This document shows positions 23,196-27,774 of a stretch of DNA of 27,774 nucleotides, one piece after another. The translations under genes and the position numbers were made by a program. The notes below the pieces were generated by a model. That model ran no database searches. It saw nothing but the letters and a program-made list of their open reading frames with translations, and had not been told where the DNA came from. Position 1 is the first letter of the stretch. Every line of letters begins with the position of its first letter. This DNA comes from Flavobacteriaceae bacterium (GTDB taxonomy: Bacteria > Bacteroidota > Bacteroidia > Flavobacteriales > Flavobacteriaceae), in assembly GCA_002690085.1 (NCBI GenBank), contig NZDM01000088.1, positions 1-27,774 on the forward strand. The letters are read 5' to 3'.

Positions 23196-24350
23196 ATGCT
23201 TAAAAAAAACATCGGTATGAATACAATTTGTACCCACACAGGAGCCGTTGAGGATGTTGTGTTTGGTGGTGCAGTATCTCCTATCTATATGTCTACTTCT
23301 TATGATTTTATTGATAAATCACCCAAACGTTACCCCCGCTATTTTAATACACCCAATCAAGAACTTTTAGCAAAAAAAATTGCAGCGTTAGAAGCTGCTG
23401 AAGCTGGACTTATTTTTTCTTCAGGAATGGCTGCAATTAGCAATGTCATGCTTATGGCTTTAAAATCTGGAGATCATGCTGTCATTCAAAATGATATTTA
23501 TGGCGGCACCCGTAACTTTATCGAGTCTCATTTTAGATCTTATGGTATTGATTACAGTTTTACAAAAGATTTAACTTCAAAAGCATTCAAAGATTGCCTT
23601 AAAACAAACACCAAACTTATTTATATTGAAACACCCTCTAATCCAATGCTTAAATTGGTGGATATTTTTGCCATAGCAAAGCTAGGCAAGTCTAAGGGGA
23701 TTCTTACCGCCATTGATAATACATTTGCGACTCCTGTGATTCAAAAACCGATTACATTGGGTATTGATATTGTCATACACTCCGCCACCAAATATTTTGG
23801 AGGACACAGTGACATCACAGCAGGGGCTGTTGTTTCTTCTCAAAAAATAGTCGATAATTTGTGGGATCTGGCCAAAGATTTTGGTGGAAATCTAAGTGAT
23901 TTTTCTGTGTGGATGTTGGAACGCAGTATGAAAACACTTGTAATCCGTGTCAAAGCACAACAGAAGAATGCTAAGAAATTAGCAAGTTTTTTAGAAAAAC
24001 ATCCCGCAGTTGCGGCTGTATACTATCCGGGTTTAAAATCGCATCCCAACCATGATTTGGCAAAAACCCAAATGCGCGGCTATGGGGCAATGCTTTCATT
24101 TGAACTTTATGAAAATTATCCAGTCCTATCATTCTTAAACTCCTTGAATTTAATAAAGCCTTCTATGAGTTTGGCAGGCGTTGAAAGTACCATGATTATG
24201 CCCAGTAAAACATCACATGCATTGTTGTCTAAAACCGATCTAAAGGCACAGGGGATATCGGATCAATTGATTCGTTTTTCAGTTGGAATTGAGTCTAAAA
24301 AAGATTTAATTTACGATATTGAACAAGCCTTAAATGTCTGTAAAAAATAA
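23196..24350 (+). CDS. Trans-sulfuration PLP enzyme (cystathionine gamma-synthase/beta-lyase type)
   Basis: A 384-residue fold-type I PLP enzyme. Visible: RYFNTPNQ with the phosphate-binding Arg49 from the adjacent subunit, SSGMAA, IYGGTRNF with Tyr102, ETPSNPMLKL, AIDNTFATP with Asp174, and Schiff-base Lys199 in HSATKYFGGHSD. This is the classical cystathionine gamma-synthase, beta-lyase or gamma-lyase pattern; sequence alone does not separate the three. I keep the ATG at 23196; another ATG is seven codons in. It differs clearly from the methionine gamma-lyase-like paralogue at 10587. The next gene, bshB1, begins 8 bp after its stop, so cysteine or homocysteine metabolism and bacillithiol synthesis are likely co-expressed. 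Confidence 0.92.
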   Translation: MLKKNIGMNTICTHTGAVEDVVFGGAVSPIYMSTSYDFIDKSPKRYPRYFNTPNQELLAKKIAALEAAEAGLIFSSGMAAISNVMLMALKSGDHAVIQNDIYGGTRNFIESHFRSYGIDYSFTKDLTSKAFKDCLKTNTKLIYIETPSNPMLKLVDIFAIAKLGKSKGILTAIDNTFATPVIQKPITLGIDIVIHSATKYFGGHSDITAGAVVSSQKIVDNLWDLAKDFGGNLSDFSVWMLERSMKTLVIRVKAQQKNAKKLASFLEKHPAVAAVYYPGLKSHPNHDLAKTQMRGYGAMLSFELYENYPVLSFLNSLNLIKPSMSLAGVESTMIMPSKTSHALLSKTDLKAQGISDQLIRFSVGIESKKDLIYDIEQALNVCKK

Positions 24351-24358
24351 AATTAATT

Positions 24359-25078
24359 ATGAAAGTTGATATTCTTGCATTTGGAGCCCACCCCGATGAT
24401 GTTGAGTTAGGTTGTGGTGGTACGATATCCAAGGCCATTCAAGCTGGAAAAACTGCTGCAATTATTGACCTTACAAGAGGTGAGTTGGGAACCCGTGGTA
24501 CAGCTGCAATTCGTGCTATAGAAGCTGCAAATGCTGCAGAAATTTTAGGAATTAAAATAAGAGAAAATCTAAACTTACCAGATTGTTTTATTTTAAACAT
24601 TAAAGAAAGCCAACTAAAGGTCATTGAAAAAATTAGACAATACCAACCTGAAATTGTGTTGTGTAACGCCATTGCTGATCGACACATTGATCATGGCAAG
24701 TCTAATACACTAGTCCGAGAAGCATGTTTTTTAAGTGGTTTACAAAAAATAATCACAAAGGGGTCAGAGGGTAAGAATCAAAATCCTTGGCGCCCTAAGG
24801 CTATTTATAGCTATATTCAGTGGAATTCGATCCCACCTGATTTTGTTGTTGATGTCAGTGGCTATATAGATCTAAAAATGAAAGCTGTAGCAGCCTATGA
24901 ATCACAGTTTTATAATAGTGATAGTCAAGAACCTGAGACCCCAATTTCAAGTCAAAATTTTATGGACAGTGTTCGCTATCGCGCTGCCGATTTAGGTCGA
25001 CTTTCAAATACTGATTTTGCTGAAGGCTTTACATCTGAACGCTTGATATCCGTTAATGATATTTTTGATTTAAAATAA
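24359..25078 (+). CDS. bshB1: Bacillithiol biosynthesis deacetylase BshB1
   Basis: A 239-residue zinc hydrolase of the PIG-L/LmbE family that deacetylates GlcNAc-malate to GlcN-malate, the second step of bacillithiol synthesis; cysteine is then added by BshC. The metal site is AHPDDVELG (His11, Asp13, Asp14) with the third ligand His112 in RHIDHGKSN. LTRGELGTRGTAAIR and YESQFYNSD with FAEGFTSERL at the end are typical of the BshB1 subgroup. Length fits. It is translated 8 bp after the trans-sulfuration enzyme gene. Neither BshA nor BshC lies in the window. High confidence. Confidence 0.95.
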   Translation: MKVDILAFGAHPDDVELGCGGTISKAIQAGKTAAIIDLTRGELGTRGTAAIRAIEAANAAEILGIKIRENLNLPDCFILNIKESQLKVIEKIRQYQPEIVLCNAIADRHIDHGKSNTLVREACFLSGLQKIITKGSEGKNQNPWRPKAIYSYIQWNSIPPDFVVDVSGYIDLKMKAVAAYESQFYNSDSQEPETPISSQNFMDSVRYRAADLGRLSNTDFAEGFTSERLISVNDIFDLK

Positions 25079-25093
25079 AATTAAATTAAAACT

Positions 25094-25123
25094 TTTGTAA
25101 AAATCATAAATCCACTACATTTG
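25094..25123 (+). promoter_or_regulatory. Promoter of tRNA-His, full Bacteroidota consensus
   Basis: TTTG (25094-25097), an 18-nt spacer, and TACATTTG (25116-25123) match TTTG-N(17-23)-TAnnTTTG. The tRNA begins 23 bp further on, leaving a leader of roughly 15-20 nt to be trimmed by RNase P. Confidence 0.75.
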
Positions 25124-25146
25124 TGGTCGCATTTTTTTTGCTAAAT

Positions 25147-25221
25147 GGTGGTTGTAGCTCAGTTGGTTAGAGCGCCTGGTTGTGGTCCAGGAGGTCGTCG
25201 GTTCGAGACCGATCTTCCACC
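25147..25221 (+). tRNA. tRNA-His (anticodon GTG)
   Basis: The D arm is GCTC/GAGC, the anticodon arm CCTGG-TTGTGGT-CCAGG with anticodon GTG, and the T arm GTCGG-TTCGAGA-CCGAT. G at 25147 is the G-1 typical of tRNA-His, opposite C73 at 25221; CCA is not encoded. The acceptor stem GTGGTTG/CTTCCAC has five good pairs but U-U mismatches at 5-68 and 6-67. Flanked by a consensus promoter and a strong terminator. Confidence 0.95.
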
Positions 25222-25222
25222 C

Positions 25223-25257
25223 AAAAAAGTCCTTTCATTTTGAAAGGACTTTTTTTA
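25223..25257 (+). terminator. Strong terminator after tRNA-His
   Basis: AAAAAAGTCCTTTC pairs with GAAAGGACTTTTTT around an ATTTT loop. A nine-base core stem (AGTCCTTTC/GAAAGGACT) with a T run follows the tRNA immediately. The A tract makes it work in both directions, so it could also stop transcription from the convergent M28 peptidase gene, which ends at 25360. Confidence 0.9.
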
Positions 25258-25359
25258 TTGTTTTCAGCGTATTTTTTTAAAAATCAAATATGAATACTAG
25301 TGAAGCATCAACTGAAAGGGAGACAAAAAACGATCTTAAAAAAGGCGAAATATTTATAG

Positions 25360-26874
25360 TTATTTAAATTTTTTATCTACAATAACTCGCTCTTTTCTAT
25401 TGGCCAACTCCCAAGCCGTGTAGAATATAAGTTTTGTTCTATTTTCTAACAAATCAAATTCTATTTTGTCAACAGTATCTGTTGCCTTGTGGTAATCTTC
25501 ATGCGTGCCATTGAAATAGAAAATAATTGGAATGTTTTTATTCGCGAAATTATAATGGTCCGATCGGTAATAAAATCGATTGGGGTCGTTTTCATCGTTA
25601 AAAGTATAATCGAGTTCAATACCTGTGTATTTTTCATTCACCATTTCAGAAATTTCATGAAGCTCTGTACTTAACTTATCGCTGCCAATCAAATAAATAT
25701 AGTTTCGTTTCCCATTTTTTCGTTTTGGGTCTGTTCTTCCGATCATGTCAATATTTAGATTGGCAACCGTGTTTTTCAGGGGAACAATTGGATCAAAATC
25801 TGTGTAGTATTGAGAGCCAAGAAGTCCTTTTTCTTCTGCACTTACATGTAATAGAATAATAGAGCGTTTTGGACCATCCCCATTTTGAACCGCCTTTTGA
25901 AATGCTTCCGCGATTTCTAAAATGGCCACAGTTCCAGATCCATCGTCATCTGCTCCATTAAATACTTCGCCGTGATGAATGCCAATATGGTCGAGATGTG
26001 CAGAAATCACAATGTATTCATTAGGTTTTTCGGATCCAGGAATCAATGCTACAACATTTTCTGACACCAAAGACTCATATGTGTTTTTATAATCAATTTG
26101 AATGTCGTTATAATAAAGACCATTTTTTTTCTGTATTAAGGAGTTACCGATGTTGTCCCCAACCAAGAACCCATAAAATGGATTTGAATTGACATCAAGG
26201 GATAAATTAGTCTCTCCATCGCTTTGGTCTTTGCGCTTGTAATAGCGCGCATAGCGAGTAAATAACGATTCATCAATCAAAATAAAAGCGGCAGCACCCA
26301 TTTCCTTAGCTAAGTTTTGTTTAGCACTCAAGGATTGTCGATCATTAGACCACTTAGAAATTTTGTTTGATCCTGAAACAATATAGTTTCCTTCTGCATT
26401 TTTTGGTTCCCCGGCAATTGCAACTACCAATTTTCCGGAAACGTCTATATTTTGGTAATCATTGTGTTTTATGTCTTTAATTCCATAACCTATATATATA
26501 TAGGACTCAAAATGCATTTTTTTAGTAGGTCCGGAAGAAACACTGATAAAATCTTCGTAGTAACTGAAATTTTGCGATTTTGTAGAAATATTAACTTTTG
26601 GGGGTGTATTGAGCTTCAAAGGGACATATTGAAAATAGTCACCATCTAGTTTTGCCGCTGAAACTCCAAGTTTTTGATATTCATTTCGAAGGTATTCCAC
26701 CGCCATTTGTTCACCCTCTGTTCCCGCTTCACGACCTTGAAAAGTATCAGAGGCGTAGATGGTAAGCATTGATTTGAGTTCTTTGGCTGTAATGTCTTCT
26801 GCATAAACTGTTGGATTCTGTGAATAGACAAATGATGACATAAGAAAAGACGAAATTACAAGAAGACGATACAT
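25360..26874 (-). CDS. Secreted M28-family zinc aminopeptidase
   Basis: A 504-residue exported protein. The signal peptide MYRLLVISSFLMSSFVYS is followed by QNPTVYAED. An N-terminal region and a PA-like insert (about 120-260) precede the M28 catalytic domain, with the dimetal ligands recognisable in VISAHLDHIG, NGADDDGSGT, SAEEKGLLGSQYY, NIDMIGR and the last His in GTHEDYHKATD. These proteins cleave N-terminal residues from peptides in the periplasm or outside the cell and suit a protein-degrading marine lifestyle. No C-terminal type IX sorting domain is visible; it ends soon after ELANRKERVIV. A minus-strand TATTTTTG box lies 18 bp upstream. Confidence 0.92.
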   Translation of the reverse strand: MYRLLVISSFLMSSFVYSQNPTVYAEDITAKELKSMLTIYASDTFQGREAGTEGEQMAVEYLRNEYQKLGVSAAKLDGDYFQYVPLKLNTPPKVNISTKSQNFSYYEDFISVSSGPTKKMHFESYIYIGYGIKDIKHNDYQNIDVSGKLVVAIAGEPKNAEGNYIVSGSNKISKWSNDRQSLSAKQNLAKEMGAAAFILIDESLFTRYARYYKRKDQSDGETNLSLDVNSNPFYGFLVGDNIGNSLIQKKNGLYYNDIQIDYKNTYESLVSENVVALIPGSEKPNEYIVISAHLDHIGIHHGEVFNGADDDGSGTVAILEIAEAFQKAVQNGDGPKRSIILLHVSAEEKGLLGSQYYTDFDPIVPLKNTVANLNIDMIGRTDPKRKNGKRNYIYLIGSDKLSTELHEISEMVNEKYTGIELDYTFNDENDPNRFYYRSDHYNFANKNIPIIFYFNGTHEDYHKATDTVDKIEFDLLENRTKLIFYTAWELANRKERVIVDKKFK

Positions 26875-26892
26875 ATATATTTAATTAGAAAT

Positions 26893-26900
26893 CAAAAATA
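26893..26900 (-). promoter_or_regulatory. Candidate -7 box of the M28 peptidase gene
   Basis: TATTTTTG on the minus strand, 18 bp before the ATG. No -33 TTTG at a suitable distance. Confidence 0.35.
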
Positions 26901-27039
26901 TTGATTATTTCAGATTAAATAATATTTTTTTTAAAATTAAATATAATTCAAAATCTTTTTTTAAACCTTCCCTTCTTAAAACATCCATAAAGTGCACGTT
27001 TTTAACGATTAAAGTAAAAAAAATCACTTTTTTTTAGGA

Positions 27040-27066
27040 TTTGATAGTTTTTTTTGTCTAATTTTG
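27040..27066 (+). promoter_or_regulatory. Promoter candidate of the outer-membrane protein gene
   Basis: TTTG (27040-27043) and TAATTTTG (27059-27066) match the two consensus elements, with a 15-nt spacer, slightly short. The ATG follows 28 bp later. The rest of the 220-bp gap (26875-27094) is AT-rich with homopolymer runs; I see no further gene in it. Confidence 0.5.
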
Positions 27067-27094
27067 CATCATTAATCATAAACTAAATTTAATT

Positions 27095-27774
27095 ATGAAA
27101 AAATTAATAACTATTATGTCTCTTGCCTTTGTTGGTTTAACTTTTGGTCAAGAGGAAGCTACATTTAACGTCTCAGGTTCTGTTGACGCTTATTTTAGAG
27201 CTAACTTAACATCTCAAAACGATGAAGGTGGTTCTGGAGATTATAGTGCTTTCAACAATGATTCTGGATTTTCTGCCGGTTTAGCTAACATCACTCTTTC
27301 TTATGAAGGAGAAACTGTTGGTTTTATTGCTGATTTAGCTTACGGACCTCGAATGGATGTTTATAATCCTGGTAACGTTGTCAATGAAGCTTACATGTAT
27401 TGGAATGTTTCTGATAAGGTAATGATGATGATGGGTCGTTTTAACAATTGGATGGGTTATGAAACTCTTTCTGCTGCTAATAACTTCCATTATAGTATGT
27501 CTCATCAATTTACATATTCCACTAGAAACTTTAACGGTTTAGTTGCTCAGTTTGATTTGGGTACTGACCTTAGAGGTGGTATTGGAATAATGAATCCTGC
27601 TGAAATTTCAACTGGTAACACAACTGGTGATTTTTCAATAGGTGCCGGAGTTACTTACAAGGAAACTACAGGTATTTCATTCCTATCAAGTCAATCAGCT
27701 TCGTACATTGACTTCAAAACTGCTTTCGATGTAAGTGATAACTTCAATGTTAAATTGAATGCTCACATTGCTGA
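27095..27774 (+). CDS. Outer-membrane beta-barrel (porin-like) protein, 3' end beyond the window
   Basis: An open frame of 226 complete codons that runs off the right edge. The signal peptide MKKLITIMSLAFVGLTFG is followed by QEEATFNVSGSVDAYFRANL. The remainder alternates hydrophobic and polar residues with many Gly, Asn, Thr and aromatic positions (AGLANITLSYEG, FIADLAYGPRM, AYMYWNVSDKVMMMMGRF), as in porin-type beta strands. VNEAYMYWN and GRFNNWMGYE recall the short outer-membrane porin family of flavobacteria whose strands start near SGSVDAYF. The substrate is unknown. The window holds perhaps two thirds of such a protein. A good promoter precedes it, consistent with high expression. Confidence 0.85.
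   Translation, partial: MKKLITIMSLAFVGLTFGQEEATFNVSGSVDAYFRANLTSQNDEGGSGDYSAFNNDSGFSAGLANITLSYEGETVGFIADLAYGPRMDVYNPGNVVNEAYMYWNVSDKVMMMMGRFNNWMGYETLSAANNFHYSMSHQFTYSTRNFNGLVAQFDLGTDLRGGIGIMNPAEISTGNTTGDFSIGAGVTYKETTGISFLSSQSASYIDFKTAFDVSDNFNVKLNAHIA

Noticed and set aside
25290..25367. 25-codon ATG frame between the His tRNA terminator and the M28 gene
   Set aside because: Its 3' end runs 8 bp into the convergent M28 peptidase gene; the peptide is charged and featureless and no promoter is visible. Not supported without conservation data.
1..27774. Mobile elements, prophage or CRISPR arrays
   Set aside because: No transposase or integrase frames, no long direct or inverted terminal repeats and no regularly spaced repeats seen on either strand.

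Overview
The window looks like chromosomal backbone from a low-GC member of the Bacteroidota, most likely a marine Flavobacteriaceae. Three things point there. Upstream regions carry the Bacteroidota promoter pattern TTTG-N(18-19)-TAnnTTTG (clearest before pheT and the His tRNA). Translation starts lack strong Shine-Dalgarno sites, and several starts are TTG or GTG. The gene families are typical of the group: a fused ResB-CcsA cytochrome c assembly protein, the bacillithiol deacetylase BshB1, an OmpA-type lipoprotein and a stand-alone HsdR-N-like nuclease domain. I see no insertion sequence, prophage, CRISPR array or complete restriction system.

Layout, left to right. 1-1151: a short gene-free edge, then an FtsB/DivIC-like division protein and uridine kinase (minus strand, ATGA overlap, terminator at 156-188). 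1292-2242: trxB on the plus strand, convergent with pheT (2252-4678, minus). 4779-5633: OmpA-family lipoprotein with its own terminator. 5704-7160: a family 2 glycosyltransferase and the small PD-(D/E)XK protein, overlapping by TTGA and divergent from holA (7188-8192) across only 27 bp. 8199-9425: polyphosphate-glucokinase-like gene plus an unknown 158-aa protein. 9568-10590: YdjM/DUF457-type membrane protein. 10587-12396: a methionine gamma-lyase-like PLP enzyme divergent from an Lrp/AsnC regulator. 12464-17562: lpdA, pabB, tilS and a YheT-type hydrolase, all plus strand. 17548-19415: maf, a KdsC-like phosphatase and a DUF2520 protein, a tight minus-strand operon. 19569-22763: giant ResB-CcsA fusion. 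22897-25078: two very small membrane proteins, a trans-sulfuration PLP enzyme and bshB1, closely spaced. 25147-25255: tRNA-His(GTG) with promoter and terminator. 25360-26874: secreted M28 peptidase. 27095 to the right edge: the start of an outer-membrane beta-barrel protein.

A recurring theme is thiol and sulfur chemistry: thioredoxin reductase, dihydrolipoyl dehydrogenase, two different Cys/Met PLP enzymes, BshB1 and a cytochrome c haem-ligation protein that needs reduced cysteines. The trans-sulfuration enzyme directly followed by bshB1 suggests coupling of cysteine or homocysteine supply to bacillithiol synthesis.

I found no obviously new multi-gene system. The best leads are the orphan nuclease-fold gene, an unannotated 35-codon membrane ORF overlapping its neighbour, several clean palindromes at promoters (9431, 11875, 12412, 19512), the unknown gene beside ppgK, and a His tRNA with two consecutive U-U mismatches in its acceptor stem. 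Everything here is read by eye; no database search was run.
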